In this document: piece after piece, positions 44,351 to 53,488 of the stretch
How positions within the stretch are numbered: position 1 is the first letter of the stretch
How the letters are laid out: each line of letters opens with the position of its first letter
NCBI RefSeq assembly: GCF_046197865.1
Contig: NZ_CP166990.1
Span: 248,001-312,000 of the forward strand
Length of the DNA stretch: 64,000 bases
From: JAHKLT01 sp046197865
Lineage (GTDB): Archaea; Methanobacteriota; Methanobacteria; Methanobacteriales; Methanobacteriaceae
Direction: 5' to 3'
Program-made: the position numbers and the translations under genes
The notes under the pieces: generated by a model
What the model was told of the DNA's origin: nothing
The model's input: the letters and a program-made list of their open reading frames with translations, nothing else
Database searches by the model: none

Positions 44351-44584
44351 ATGTTTGAATATATATTTATGATTTTTGCTGTTATTAGTGCTATTTTGGC
44401 TCTTATTCAACAAGATTTGCTTAAAGCAGCTGTTTTAACTGGAATTTCTGGAGCATGTATAGCTTTATTGTTCCAAATTCTTTTAGCTCCTGATGTTGCA
44501 TTAACTCAAGCTATTGTTGGAGCAGCTATTGTTCCAGTATTCATGGCTTTAGCTATTAAAAAAACTACAAGGGATGGTAATTAA
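44351..44584 (+). CDS. ehbD: Energy-converting hydrogenase B subunit D (DUF4040)
   Basis: A 77-residue membrane protein with 'KAAVLTGISGACIALLFQILLAPDVALTQAIVGAAIVPVFMALAI', the DUF4040 core also present in the C-terminus of MrpA. This segment is the probable proton channel element. ATG at 44351 is chosen because GTGAGG lies nine bases upstream. Longer in-frame starts would overlap ehbC. Confidence 0.87.
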   Translation: MFEYIFMIFAVISAILALIQQDLLKAAVLTGISGACIALLFQILLAPDVALTQAIVGAAIVPVFMALAIKKTTRDGN

Positions 44585-44586
44585 TT

Positions 44587-44970
44587 ATGGATTTTCAATT
44601 AGCATCATTATTTACTTGTGGATTTTTAATTATAGTTGGGCTTTTTGCAGCAATTTTTATTGATAATATAATAAAAAAGATAATGGGTATTGCATTTATT
44701 GAAGAAGGTGTAAACTTATTTATTGTAACATTAGGATACAAAGAAGGAGGAATTGTTCCTATTTTCTTACCAGGTATGGATGCTAGCTGGTTTGCTTCAA
44801 ATTCTGCTTATCCTCTACCTTTTGGTTTAGTACTAACTAGTATAGTTATTGGTGCTAGTACATTAGCAGTTATGCTAGCTTTAGTAATGGTATTATATAA
44901 AAAACACGGTACTTTAAGTACTGCTGAGCTATTAAAAGATAGATCTAGTGAGGCTGATGTAAATGAATGA
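44587..44970 (+). CDS. ehbE: Energy-converting hydrogenase B subunit E (NuoK/MnhC-like)
   Basis: A 127-residue protein with three membrane segments: 'GIAFIEEGVNLFIVTLGYKEGGIVPIF' holds the conserved membrane Glu of NuoK/MnhC, and 'PLPFGLVLTSIVIGASTLAVMLALVMVLY' is the family's third helix. A short charged tail ends the protein. It overlaps the ehbF start by 8 bases. Proton- or sodium-translocating arm. Confidence 0.9.
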   Translation: MDFQLASLFTCGFLIIVGLFAAIFIDNIIKKIMGIAFIEEGVNLFIVTLGYKEGGIVPIFLPGMDASWFASNSAYPLPFGLVLTSIVIGASTLAVMLALVMVLYKKHGTLSTAELLKDRSSEADVNE

Positions 44971-46417
44971 ATTTATTCCATTAATGGTAATCATTCCTCT
45001 AGCTTCTGCATTACTTATATATTTATTTAGTGGAAAAAACAATTTAATAAAAGCTTTTGCAGCAATAGTAGCAATCGTAATTCCAATTATTCCACTTATT
45101 GCTAATTATGGTATGCATTACTTTGGTGGACACCCTCCAATGGTTAATAATTTAACGGGAGTTTTATATCATCCTGCTATTGTATATTCATTTGGATCTA
45201 TGCAACAGCTATTTTTAACTGTATTTGGAATATTAGTTTTCTTAGTAGTGTTAATTTATTTAAATAAATATAAAAAAGCTTCAGGACCTTATTTATTTTT
45301 AATATTTATGGGAACTGCAGCTATTACAGCTTTAATGTTATCTCAAGATATATTCCATATGTATGTATTTTTTGAAATAGCTGCTATTGCACAAGTTGGT
45401 ATTGTTGCAGCTTCTACTATTAAAAATAGGTATGAAACAGCTTTAAAATACATGATGATAGGTTCAATTGGAGGACCTATACTTTTACTTGGTATAGGAT
45501 TTTTACTCGCTATATTTGGTAGTGTAAATATTACTGATATTGTTCAAGGTCTTAGTAATAGTGTTATAAGTCTTTCATCACCAATATTTTTAATTACTTG
45601 TGGAATGTTATTCTTTGGTTGGTTATATGTCTCAGGATTACCTCCATTTCATACTATTAAATCTTCTGTTTATAGTACAGCAGAACCTCATGCAGCTGCA
45701 TTATTACAGGCATTTTCTGTTTTAACCATGGTATCTATTTTAATTGCTTTATTTAGAATATTTTCTCCACTTAAAATATTTGAAATATTATTAATTGTAT
45801 TTTCACTACTTGCATTAATTTTAAGTATTTCAATGGCACTTGTTCAAACAGACTTTAAAAAGATGATTGGATTTTTAGCTGTAGGAGAATTAGGTTTTAT
45901 TGGTTTGGGAATTGGTTTAGGTACAGAACTTGCAATTACTGCAGGTTTATTCCAAGCTTTAAATGAAATAATTGTTACTGCATTATTATTCATAGGATTT
46001 GGTGCAATAGCTGATATAACTAAAAAAACAGATATTCGCCAAATTGGAGGATTAATTGGACATTATCCTAAACTTGGAATTATGATGCTTATTGGAGGTC
46101 TAGCTATGGCTGGTGTTCCTCCATTAAATGGTTTCCAAAGTAAATTAATGCTTGTTCAAGCATCTTTAGATGCGGGTTTTCCAGAACTTTCAGTTATTAC
46201 AATTTTAATAAGTATTGCAACATTTACTGCATTTGTAAAGATTTTCCATTCAATGTTTTTAAAATCAAAACCAAATGCACTGGAAATTTCAAATGAAAAG
46301 ATTCCAAAATCTACTATGTTTGCAGTTTCTATACTCTTATTATTATGTATAATATTTGGTTTATTCCCTTCAATAGCTACTAATGCTATATCTGGACTTG
46401 TAGGTGGTTTATTATGA
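44963..46417 (+). CDS. ehbF: Energy-converting hydrogenase B subunit F (NuoN/MnhD-like)
   Basis: A 484-residue antiporter-like subunit with about fourteen membrane helices. Key features are 'DIFHMYVFFEIAAIAQVGIVAAS' (TM5 Glu region), 'LPPFHTIKSSVYSTAEPHAAALLQAFSVLTMVSI' (TM7/8 Lys and His) and 'TDFKKMIGFLAVGELGFIGLGI' (TM9). It is the main ion-pumping subunit of Ehb. The gene overlaps its neighbours at both ends (ehbE 8 bases, ehbG 4 bases). Confidence 0.95.
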   Translation: MNEFIPLMVIIPLASALLIYLFSGKNNLIKAFAAIVAIVIPIIPLIANYGMHYFGGHPPMVNNLTGVLYHPAIVYSFGSMQQLFLTVFGILVFLVVLIYLNKYKKASGPYLFLIFMGTAAITALMLSQDIFHMYVFFEIAAIAQVGIVAASTIKNRYETALKYMMIGSIGGPILLLGIGFLLAIFGSVNITDIVQGLSNSVISLSSPIFLITCGMLFFGWLYVSGLPPFHTIKSSVYSTAEPHAAALLQAFSVLTMVSILIALFRIFSPLKIFEILLIVFSLLALILSISMALVQTDFKKMIGFLAVGELGFIGLGIGLGTELAITAGLFQALNEIIVTALLFIGFGAIADITKKTDIRQIGGLIGHYPKLGIMMLIGGLAMAGVPPLNGFQSKLMLVQASLDAGFPELSVITILISIATFTAFVKIFHSMFLKSKPNALEISNEKIPKSTMFAVSILLLLCIIFGLFPSIATNAISGLVGGLL

Positions 46418-46734
46418 GTATTTATGATAAATTAATTAATATTATTAATGGGGTCAAAGGATCTACAAATTATGATGATATTTCTGGTAATTTAACTGCT
46501 GAGTTGACATTAATCAGCTCTTTAATTGTAGCTTGCTTATTATTTAGACATATCAATATATTATTAGCTGCTGTTATTCTTTTAGGACTAGTGTTTATTA
46601 TAATTAAAAGTTTACCTCTTATTCCTATATTTAAAAAAGAGCAAAATGATTCTTTAAATGATATGTTATTTTATATTTTATTGACTCTTGGAGTTTTACT
46701 TACAATTGTTTATTGGGGTGGAAATTATGTCTAA
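46414..46734 (+). CDS. ehbG: Energy-converting hydrogenase B subunit G
   Basis: A 106-residue protein with a polar N-terminus (1-30) and three hydrophobic segments. The sequence alone is not distinctive. The position between ehbF and ehbH in an otherwise complete ehb cluster and the ATGA overlap with ehbF support the assignment. Role in the complex unknown. Confidence 0.78.
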   Translation: MSIYDKLINIINGVKGSTNYDDISGNLTAELTLISSLIVACLLFRHINILLAAVILLGLVFIIIKSLPLIPIFKKEQNDSLNDMLFYILLTLGVLLTIVYWGGNYV

Positions 46735-47002
46735 TAATACTAAAACTTTTGTTGCAAGTTTATCTATTATATTATTCTCTGCAACTATTCTATCAGCATT
46801 ATATAACTTAAAAGATATGATTATCCCTGGAGTTAGTAATATTTATAATGAACTTGGAACAGCAATTGCTCCAAATATGATTACTACAGTAATTTTTGAT
46901 TGGAGAGGTTATGATACATTAGGTGAGGCTTTAGTTTTATTATCTGCATGTTTAGTAGTTTTACTTATATTTGGAAAAGGAAAATTAGGAGGTAAACAAT
47001 GA
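46727..47002 (+). CDS. ehbH: Energy-converting hydrogenase B subunit H
   Basis: A 91-residue protein with two membrane segments flanking 'PNMITTVIFDWRGYDTLGEALVLLSACLVVLLIFG', a motif also found at the C-terminal end of MrpA/MbhE-like subunits. ATG at 46727 has GGTGG six bases upstream and overlaps ehbG by 8 bases. The longer frame starting at 46688 lacks a ribosome binding site. Part of the membrane arm. Confidence 0.85.
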   Translation: MSNNTKTFVASLSIILFSATILSALYNLKDMIIPGVSNIYNELGTAIAPNMITTVIFDWRGYDTLGEALVLLSACLVVLLIFGKGKLGGKQ

Positions 47003-47475
47003 AACAAAAACCTTCAATAATTCTTAGAATTACTATATTAGCTATAGCCTTTGTAATAATAGCTTATGGTATTTTAATAATATTAGGTGGACATATTACT
47101 CCTGGAGGAGGATTTCAGGGAGGAGCTATGATAGCTTCTGCTTTAATTTTAACATTACTTGTTTATGGAGTTAAAAATAATCCATTTAATATATCTCATA
47201 GTTTTATTAATGTAGTTGAAAATGTAAGTGCTTTAGGATATGTTTTATTAGGTATAATAGGTCTTTTTACATCTGGATTTTTCTTATATAATATGGGAGC
47301 TGATGTATACAATATAGTTCCTTCAATTATACAAGCTATTTTCCACTATCCAGATACTACAAATGCAGGAATTATTCCTTATTTAAATATATTTATTGGA
47401 TTAAAAGTTTTAGTTGGATTAACAACAGTAGCTATAGCATTTTATAGCTTTGATAAATTGGAAAGTGATCATTAG
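46999..47475 (+). CDS. ehbI: Energy-converting hydrogenase B subunit I (MnhB-like)
   Basis: A 158-residue membrane protein. 'GHITPGGGFQGGAMIASALILTLLVYG' is the strongly conserved MnhB/MrpB motif, and four hydrophobic segments are visible. It overlaps ehbH by 4 bases and is followed by ehbJ after 8 bases. Confidence 0.92.
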   Translation: MKQKPSIILRITILAIAFVIIAYGILIILGGHITPGGGFQGGAMIASALILTLLVYGVKNNPFNISHSFINVVENVSALGYVLLGIIGLFTSGFFLYNMGADVYNIVPSIIQAIFHYPDTTNAGIIPYLNIFIGLKVLVGLTTVAIAFYSFDKLESDH

Positions 47476-47483
47476 GTGATATC

Positions 47484-47717
47484 ATGTTTGTTTGGGGTCC
47501 TGTAATTATAGCATTAATAATTGGCTTTATAATTGGAACAAGATTTAAAAATAATAATATTTACACTTTATCTTCATTTCTTGTAATATTTATTTTAGCT
47601 ATATTATTTGCAAAAGGAATTGGTCAATTTCCATATTATGATGATTATAGTATAGCTACTACTTTAATAGCTGCAGCTGTTGGTTTACTTGCGGGGAAAT
47701 TTATATTTGATAGGTAA
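47484..47717 (+). CDS. ehbJ: Energy-converting hydrogenase B subunit J
   Basis: A 77-residue, two- to three-helix membrane protein without a distinctive motif. ATG follows GGTGATATC. Assigned by its place between ehbI and the polyferredoxin gene. It may help dock the soluble arm. Confidence 0.78.
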   Translation: MFVWGPVIIALIIGFIIGTRFKNNNIYTLSSFLVIFILAILFAKGIGQFPYYDDYSIATTLIAAAVGLLAGKFIFDR

Positions 47718-47740
47718 TTCAATTAGGAGATGTTATATTT

Positions 47741-49135
47741 ATGTTTATATCAACGAATGATTGTGATGGAACAGGGGAATGTATAAAAAAATGCCCTACG
47801 AAAGCCATTAGATTAGTTAATGGTAAAGCTTTTAGTTGTATTACTTGTGGAACTTGTATGGAAAAATGTCCAAATAATGCAATTTCTAAAAATAAATATG
47901 GTGGATTTGTTGTAGATAGAGCAAAATGTAATGGTTGTGGCATTTGTATGTTTAACTGTCCTACTAGCAACATTAATATTGAAGATGGTGTTGTTTATGG
48001 AATTTGTTCTAGATGCGGAGTATGTGGAAATGTATGTCCTAATCGTGTAGATGGCTATGAATTAACTAAAGAAAAACAAATCAACTATATTGATTCTTTA
48101 AATCTTTATCTTAAAGATTATAATCTTCCTGAAAAATCTACTAGTAAATTAGCTGAAAGAACAGGTATTATTACAGATAAGGATGATTGTATATTGTGTG
48201 GTAGATGTAGTGTCCAATGTCCAATGGATGCAATTAATATTCATTTTGATCAAGATAGAGGAATTTGTACAGAATGTAGGATTTGTGAAGATGTCTGTCC
48301 TACTAATTCAATTAAAAAATTTAATGTTAATCATGAAACATGTACATTGTGCTTTAAATGTATAAAATCTTGTCCTAGAGATGCAATTTATTTAGGAGAT
48401 TTTGAAGTTAATATTAATAAATTAGATCAAGAAACTAATGGAACTATTATTTCTTGTTTAAATTGTGGATTATGTGCTGAAGTTATTAATAATGATTCTT
48501 TGAAGTTTGAAGATAACAAACTAAGATATAATCCATTAGAAGATGCAGAAAATCACTCTCAAAATCATCTTGAAGCTATTAATCTTTGTCCAGTTTCAAC
48601 TTTAAAAGAAAGTAATGATTTTGTCATTGAATCTGCTGATGGTGAAGATCAAGCATTAGCTGGTTTTTGTGTATCTTGTGGTAATTGTATTAAAGCATGT
48701 GATATTTATAATGCTAGAAAATTAGAAACATATACTTGGGATGGTTCTGTTAGTGATGATTGTATTTCTTGTGGAATCTGTTATGAAGTATGTCCAAAAG
48801 ATGCAATTACTTTAAATCGTGGTAATATTGAAGTGAATTTGGATAAATGTATATTATGTGAAAAATGTGGAATTCATTGTCCAAAAGATGCAATTCCAAA
48901 AACTACAGATGCTAAGAAGATTATTGTAGATGGATTTAATCAAATTGATGATAATTTGTGTATTTCTTGTGGGATTTGCCAGGATATTTGCCCAGAAGAT
49001 GCTATTACTTATGAAAATAATAAATATAAAGTTAATTTAGATAAATGTACTTATTGTGGGGCATGTAAAAATGCATGTCCTTCAAATGCATTTATATTTG
49101 AGAGAAAATTTAAAGATTCTGTTGATGGTGTTTAA
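47741..49135 (+). CDS. ehbK: Energy-converting hydrogenase B polyferredoxin (subunit K)
   Basis: A 464-residue cytoplasmic polyferredoxin containing about thirteen ferredoxin-like cysteine motifs (CxxCxxCxxxCP), e.g. 'CITCGTCMEKCP', 'CILCGRCSVQCP' and 'CTYCGACKNACP'. The first motif is irregular ('CDGTGECIKKCP') and one near residue 245 lacks the usual adjacent last Cys-Pro. It should carry many [4Fe-4S] clusters and conduct electrons between the hydrogenase and ferredoxin-dependent carboxylating oxidoreductases. GGAGAT precedes ATG. Larger than typical 8Fe ferredoxins, as known for EhbK. Confidence 0.93.
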   Translation: MFISTNDCDGTGECIKKCPTKAIRLVNGKAFSCITCGTCMEKCPNNAISKNKYGGFVVDRAKCNGCGICMFNCPTSNINIEDGVVYGICSRCGVCGNVCPNRVDGYELTKEKQINYIDSLNLYLKDYNLPEKSTSKLAERTGIITDKDDCILCGRCSVQCPMDAINIHFDQDRGICTECRICEDVCPTNSIKKFNVNHETCTLCFKCIKSCPRDAIYLGDFEVNINKLDQETNGTIISCLNCGLCAEVINNDSLKFEDNKLRYNPLEDAENHSQNHLEAINLCPVSTLKESNDFVIESADGEDQALAGFCVSCGNCIKACDIYNARKLETYTWDGSVSDDCISCGICYEVCPKDAITLNRGNIEVNLDKCILCEKCGIHCPKDAIPKTTDAKKIIVDGFNQIDDNLCISCGICQDICPEDAITYENNKYKVNLDKCTYCGACKNACPSNAFIFERKFKDSVDGV

Positions 49136-49624
49136 ATGAAGAATTTAATTAAAATATTTCTTGAAGGAGCATATGGAAATTTCAAGAAAATATTTTTTGC
49201 AAAAGATCGAGTTACTGATTTGGAACTTAGAAATGCTATTTTAACTGGCACTGTTGAAGCTGAGGAGAAAGTAGCTAAAAAATCATGTATTGGTTGTGGA
49301 GGTTGTGCAAATGCTTGTCCGACTAGTGCTATTACAATGAAAAAATTAAATTCAGCAGAATGGTTATCTCCTGGATGGTCAAAAAGTGAAATACCAGATT
49401 TAGACCCTTTTAAATGTGTGCATTGTTATTATTGTCATGACTTTTGCCCAATTTATGCTTTATATTCTGAAGCTGGAGCTATACATCCAAATGCTGTTGG
49501 AGATTTTGAAGTTGATACTAAAAATATCATTGATGAACCATTTAAAATATCTGAAGATAAAATTAAATTTATTTCACAATTTTTATCAGATAAAACTATA
49601 CTAAAAAATAAAAAATCTAAATAA
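49136..49624 (+). CDS. ehbL: Energy-converting hydrogenase B ferredoxin-like subunit L
   Basis: A 162-residue protein with two cluster motifs, 'CIGCGGCANACP' and 'CVHCYYCHDFCP' (about residues 51-62 and 96-107), arranged like NuoI/EchF. It carries two [4Fe-4S] clusters between the polyferredoxin and the small hydrogenase subunit. ATG follows the ehbK stop directly (TAAATG). Confidence 0.9.
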   Translation: MKNLIKIFLEGAYGNFKKIFFAKDRVTDLELRNAILTGTVEAEEKVAKKSCIGCGGCANACPTSAITMKKLNSAEWLSPGWSKSEIPDLDPFKCVHCYYCHDFCPIYALYSEAGAIHPNAVGDFEVDTKNIIDEPFKISEDKIKFISQFLSDKTILKNKKSK

Positions 49625-49638
49625 TTAAGAGGAATTTT

Positions 49639-50082
49639 ATGGGAATAAAATCATTTTCAAGAAAAAAAGCTATTCATATTATGTTAGTATATACTGGAGG
49701 TTGTAATGGCTGTGATATTGAGATTGTTAATACAGTATTATCACCAAAATTCGATATAGAACAATATAATGTATTTTTAACATGGAATCCTCGTGAAGCA
49801 GATATTTTAGTTGTTACAGGACCTGTGACTTATTTGAATAAAGAACCATTAATCAATATTTATGAATCTATACCTAATCCTAAGTTAGTAGTAGCTGCAG
49901 GGTCTTGTGCAGTAATGGGTGGAGTATATAAAAATATTCATGGAGATATTCCTTCTGAAGAGATTCAAGGACCAGTTGATAATGTAATTCCAGTTGATGC
50001 AAAAGTACCTGGATGTGCTGTTAGACCACAAGATGTTTTAGCTGGAGTGGTAGCTAGCTTACCAGCTTTATTAGATAAATAA
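49639..50082 (+). CDS. ehbM: Energy-converting hydrogenase B small subunit M (NuoB-like)
   Basis: A 147-residue small subunit. 'YTGGCNGCDIEIV', 'VTGPVTY', 'VAAGSCAVMGG' and 'VPGCAVRPQDVLAG' supply the cysteines of the proximal [4Fe-4S] cluster next to the NiFe site. AGAGGAA precedes ATG. Homologous to EchC/NuoB. It pairs with EhbN encoded directly downstream. Confidence 0.95.
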   Translation: MGIKSFSRKKAIHIMLVYTGGCNGCDIEIVNTVLSPKFDIEQYNVFLTWNPREADILVVTGPVTYLNKEPLINIYESIPNPKLVVAAGSCAVMGGVYKNIHGDIPSEEIQGPVDNVIPVDAKVPGCAVRPQDVLAGVVASLPALLDK

Positions 50083-50125
50083 ATTATTACTTAAGATTAT
50101 CAAATTATAAGATGTGAGGAAAATA

Positions 50126-51253
50126 ATGTTAGATGAGAAAAAACCTAGGGAAACTATCGAAACGGAAATTCCTATGGGAACTGTTCATCCTGCTGCTTTA
50201 GAACCTTATAGGGTTAGATTATTTGTAGAAGATGAAATCGTTCAAGAAGCAGAAATCACTGTTGGAGTTAATCATAGAGGAATTGAACGAATAATGGAAG
50301 GACTTCCTGTTGAGAAGGCTAATGCTCTTACAGAAAAGGTTTGTGGTATTTGTTCTAATGCACATATTTGGAATTCTGTTAGAACTGCAGAAATGGGATT
50401 AGATATAGAAATACCTGAAAGAGCTAGCTATATTAGAATTATTATGGGTGAACTTGAAAGATTACATAGTCACTTTTTATATTTAGGACATGGATGTGAA
50501 GTTTTAGGCCATGAAACTTTTTCAATGAGGGCATTTTATTTAAGAGAATCTATAATGGAACTTTTACATATGATTGGTGGAAATAGAGTTCAATATGGAT
50601 GTTCTATTATTGGTGGAGTAAGACCAAGATGTGAATTAGATGATTCTAGAATAAATAAACTCACTGATTCATTAAACAATGTCGAGAAAGGATTAACTAA
50701 TTTTGCTGAGAGAGTAAGCTCAGATCCAGTTTTCTTATCAAGAGTTGAAGGAATAGGAGTAATTCCTCAAAAACAAGCTTTAAAATTAGAAGTAACTGGA
50801 CCTACACTTCGTGCAACTGGTGTTCCTAAAGACCTTAGAACAATAATGCCTGAATATAATCCTTTTGATTTTAATGTTATTACTCAAGAAGATGGAGATG
50901 TAAAAGCTAATTTACTTATGAGAGTTTTAGAAGCTTTTGAAGCAATTAAGATTATTAGACAAGCTATTAGTAACCTTCCAAAAGGACCAATAGTTGATAG
51001 ATCATGGGAAATGGCTGATTGTGATACAATTCATAGCTATATTGAAGTTCCAAGAGGAACATTATATCATTCTTATGCTATTGAAGATGGTAGGCTTAGA
51101 GGTTCTGTTATAAGGACTCCATCAATGACTAATATTGGTGCTATGCAATATGCTTGTATTGGAGATCATGTAACTGATGCTCAACTATGTATTGTTCAAT
51201 GTGATCCATGTTTTACTTGCACAGATCGTGCTGTTGAAATTATAAAGAGATAG
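50126..51253 (+). CDS. ehbN: Energy-converting hydrogenase B large subunit N (NiFe catalytic)
   Basis: A 375-residue large subunit. Both NiFe-binding CxxC motifs are present: 'KVCGICSNAH' near the N-terminus and 'CDPCFTCTDRA' at the C-terminus, so it can form the H2-activating site (unlike NuoD). 'MGELERLHSHFLYLGH' is the large-subunit helix. The C-terminus stops shortly after the second motif, with no long cleavable extension. Maturation needs HypF (10-12 kb) and others. ATG 50126 follows GAGG. An upstream in-frame GTG is rejected. Confidence 0.96.
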   Translation: MLDEKKPRETIETEIPMGTVHPAALEPYRVRLFVEDEIVQEAEITVGVNHRGIERIMEGLPVEKANALTEKVCGICSNAHIWNSVRTAEMGLDIEIPERASYIRIIMGELERLHSHFLYLGHGCEVLGHETFSMRAFYLRESIMELLHMIGGNRVQYGCSIIGGVRPRCELDDSRINKLTDSLNNVEKGLTNFAERVSSDPVFLSRVEGIGVIPQKQALKLEVTGPTLRATGVPKDLRTIMPEYNPFDFNVITQEDGDVKANLLMRVLEAFEAIKIIRQAISNLPKGPIVDRSWEMADCDTIHSYIEVPRGTLYHSYAIEDGRLRGSVIRTPSMTNIGAMQYACIGDHVTDAQLCIVQCDPCFTCTDRAVEIIKR

Positions 51254-51266
51254 TGGAAGTTTTAAA

Positions 51267-52262
51267 ATGTTAAATGGTTTATTAAATTCATTATTAGCTA
51301 TTATATTAACAATAGCTGTATGTTTTATTATAAGTACATTAATTCCTGGAATTGAAAGGAAATATATTCATGCAAGAATTCAGCAAAGAATAGGTCCATC
51401 TGTTATAAGTCCAGGTATTATGGCTCCAATTAAGTTTTGCTTTAAAGAAAATATTAGTCCTAGATCTCCAGTTCCAGGATTATATAAAGCTTTACCAATT
51501 GTATGCTTTTTAGTTGTATTGACTATTTTAATTGCATTAGTTCCTCAATCTTATGTTTTTCCAGCTTTTGCAAGTTTAATAACTGTTGTAGGTTTATTAA
51601 AAATTGAAGAAGTATGTTATGTTTTAATGGGATCTTTATCTAAATCTGTAATGTCTTTAGGGTTGCCTTTTCCAGATATTATAAAAGGTGGAGCACATCT
51701 TGATGCTGAGAGATCATATATTGAAGATATTAGTGCAAATAGAGCATTAAGATTAATTTCTTATGGTTCTTTTCCATTATATATTGCACTTTTTGTTCCT
51801 GTAGCAGCTTCTGGAAGTATTTTCTTAAGTGATATTATAGCTTATCAACAAGTTAATGGTCCTATTTTATTTACTTTATCAGGTATTTTAGCTGCAATAG
51901 TATTTTTTATAGGATATATGGTAATATTAAATGAATATCCATTTGCATTATTAAAAACTAAAGCAGATGTTATTGAAGGACCATATATGGAATATGCTTC
52001 TAAATACAGAGCTTTTGTTTATATTACAAGAGGTTTTCTAATGTTTACATTAGGAGCATTGTTTTCAGTATTATTTATTGGTATTCCTCCAAATATTTTT
52101 TCATGGGGAATTTTAGTAAATATAGTTGTAGCATTAATTTTCCCAGTTTTAATGGGTGTTTTTAGTACCTTCTCACCAGTATTTACAAATAGGCAGTTTT
52201 TCCCTACTGTAATTGCTGTTTCATTAGTTGGTGTTTTAGCTATTGCATTAACATTATTATAA
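51267..52262 (+). CDS. ehbO: Energy-converting hydrogenase B membrane subunit O (NuoH-like)
   Basis: A 331-residue protein with eight or nine membrane segments of the NuoH/EchB type. 'IERKYIHARIQQRIGPS' is the conserved loop after helix 1, and 'NEYPFALLKTKADVIEGPYMEYASKYRA' is the quinone-site-like loop that links the hydrogenase arm to the ion channel. A GTGGAAG site precedes ATG. It contacts EhbM/N and transmits conformational coupling. Confidence 0.95.
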   Translation: MLNGLLNSLLAIILTIAVCFIISTLIPGIERKYIHARIQQRIGPSVISPGIMAPIKFCFKENISPRSPVPGLYKALPIVCFLVVLTILIALVPQSYVFPAFASLITVVGLLKIEEVCYVLMGSLSKSVMSLGLPFPDIIKGGAHLDAERSYIEDISANRALRLISYGSFPLYIALFVPVAASGSIFLSDIIAYQQVNGPILFTLSGILAAIVFFIGYMVILNEYPFALLKTKADVIEGPYMEYASKYRAFVYITRGFLMFTLGALFSVLFIGIPPNIFSWGILVNIVVALIFPVLMGVFSTFSPVFTNRQFFPTVIAVSLVGVLAIALTLL

Positions 52263-52275
52263 TCAGGTGATTTAT

Positions 52276-52533
52276 TTGAAGTTTGTTATTAGACCATGGC
52301 ATATTATTAGCTTAGCAGGTTATATTGTAGAGAGAAATTTCCCTTATCGTAATATTATAGTAGTTAATAAATCAGATGAACCAGTTAAACTCGAAGTGCC
52401 TGTTTTTGAAGAAAGTTGGATTCAAGATCATAGAGATTTAGGTCTTGAAATTATTCCAGTCTCAGATGAAGATAACTTTTTAAAATTGTATAAACTAGCA
52501 CATGCTGATTTACAAAATGAATTAAATATTTAA
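52276..52533 (+). CDS. ehbP: Energy-converting hydrogenase B subunit P, TTG start
   Basis: An 85-residue soluble protein, 'LKFVIRPWHIISLAGYIVERNFPYRNIIVVNKSDEPVKLEVPVFEESWI', the usual last gene of ehb. AGGTGAT (52265-52271) lies four bases before TTG at 52276, which fixes the start. The GTG at 52267 is inside that site. Function within the complex unknown. It converges on the Cas4-like gene. Confidence 0.85.
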   Translation: MKFVIRPWHIISLAGYIVERNFPYRNIIVVNKSDEPVKLEVPVFEESWIQDHRDLGLEIIPVSDEDNFLKLYKLAHADLQNELNI

Positions 52534-52534
52534 T

Positions 52535-53353
52535 TTATTTATTTTTAGCTACTGCTTTACAGATATCATTATAATTACAATTTAAACATTTATTTCTTAT
52601 AGTTTCTGTTTTAGGAATTATTTCATCTTTTTTTATCATTTTTATTTCTTTTAATATTTTAAATAAACTTTTTCTTAAATGAACATCCATAACAACTGGT
52701 CTACGTTCTTTTATTTGAATATATTCTATAAATCCTACAAATACTTCGGTATCAAATTCTTGTTCAATCAATAATGCATTAGCTGCTAATTCAACTGCAT
52801 CACTATCCCAAACTCCTTTTATTGGAGGTTTACTTGTTCTTAATTGCACAGGATAATATTTTCCATCAATTATTTCAATTTTATCACAAGAACCAATAAT
52901 CTCTAAATCTGGATCTTTTAATACATATGCTTGCATTGAATTTGGAAAAAACATTTCTACAATTTGATTGCCATTTTTATCTAATGTTTCCATAGCTTTA
53001 CTTGTCTTTAAAGCCAAAATTTTAATTGAAAAATAAACTTCAGATATTATTTCAATTTTTTGTTCTTCTATTTTTTCACTATATTCTTCAGGTAATGATT
53101 TTTCAAGGTTTGATATTGTCATATCTATATAGCTTATTATATTTTCTATTAGTATACTTTCAATTTCATTTAACTCCATTTTAGCCTTAATTTTACGAAT
53201 GTTTTTTTGAGTTAAATCATTTATATCGACTCTTAATCTCTTTATTTCACCATGTAACAATAAGTCATTATCTTCTTTTTCATCAAGTTGATACTGGTAA
53301 TAAAGTTTTAATGGACAATACATAAATTGTTTTATCGAAGAAATATTTATCAT
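52535..53353 (-). CDS. Stand-alone Cas4/Dna2-like nuclease
   Basis: A 272-residue Cas4-family (DUF83) protein. C13 ('MYCPLKLYY') and C256, C259, C265 ('CLNCNYNDIC') are the four [4Fe-4S] cysteines. Between them, 'IIGSCDKIEIIDGKYYPVQLRTSKPP' holds the D...(E/Q)xK-type RecB nuclease core, though Q replaces the usual Glu in 'PVQLRTSK'. No other cas gene or CRISPR array is in the window, so a DNA-repair or other role is likelier than spacer acquisition. Its end faces ehbP, with 1 base between stops. Confidence 0.78.
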   Translation of the reverse strand: MINISSIKQFMYCPLKLYYQYQLDEKEDNDLLLHGEIKRLRVDINDLTQKNIRKIKAKMELNEIESILIENIISYIDMTISNLEKSLPEEYSEKIEEQKIEIISEVYFSIKILALKTSKAMETLDKNGNQIVEMFFPNSMQAYVLKDPDLEIIGSCDKIEIIDGKYYPVQLRTSKPPIKGVWDSDAVELAANALLIEQEFDTEVFVGFIEYIQIKERRPVVMDVHLRKSLFKILKEIKMIKKDEIIPKTETIRNKCLNCNYNDICKAVAKNK

Positions 53354-53488
53354 TTTTATAACCTCATTTTTCTTTATTTTTATTTTGATTAGCTATCTAT
53401 AAATAAAGAGAGGTTATTTTTGATTACAATTGTTTATTTCTTCTTTAAAATATTTAAAATAAGTAAAAATTATATTTAGAGTAAATAA

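Noticed and set aside
47719..47973. 84-codon minus-strand frame at the start of ehbK
   Set aside because: Antisense to the cysteine motifs of the polyferredoxin; no ribosome binding site.
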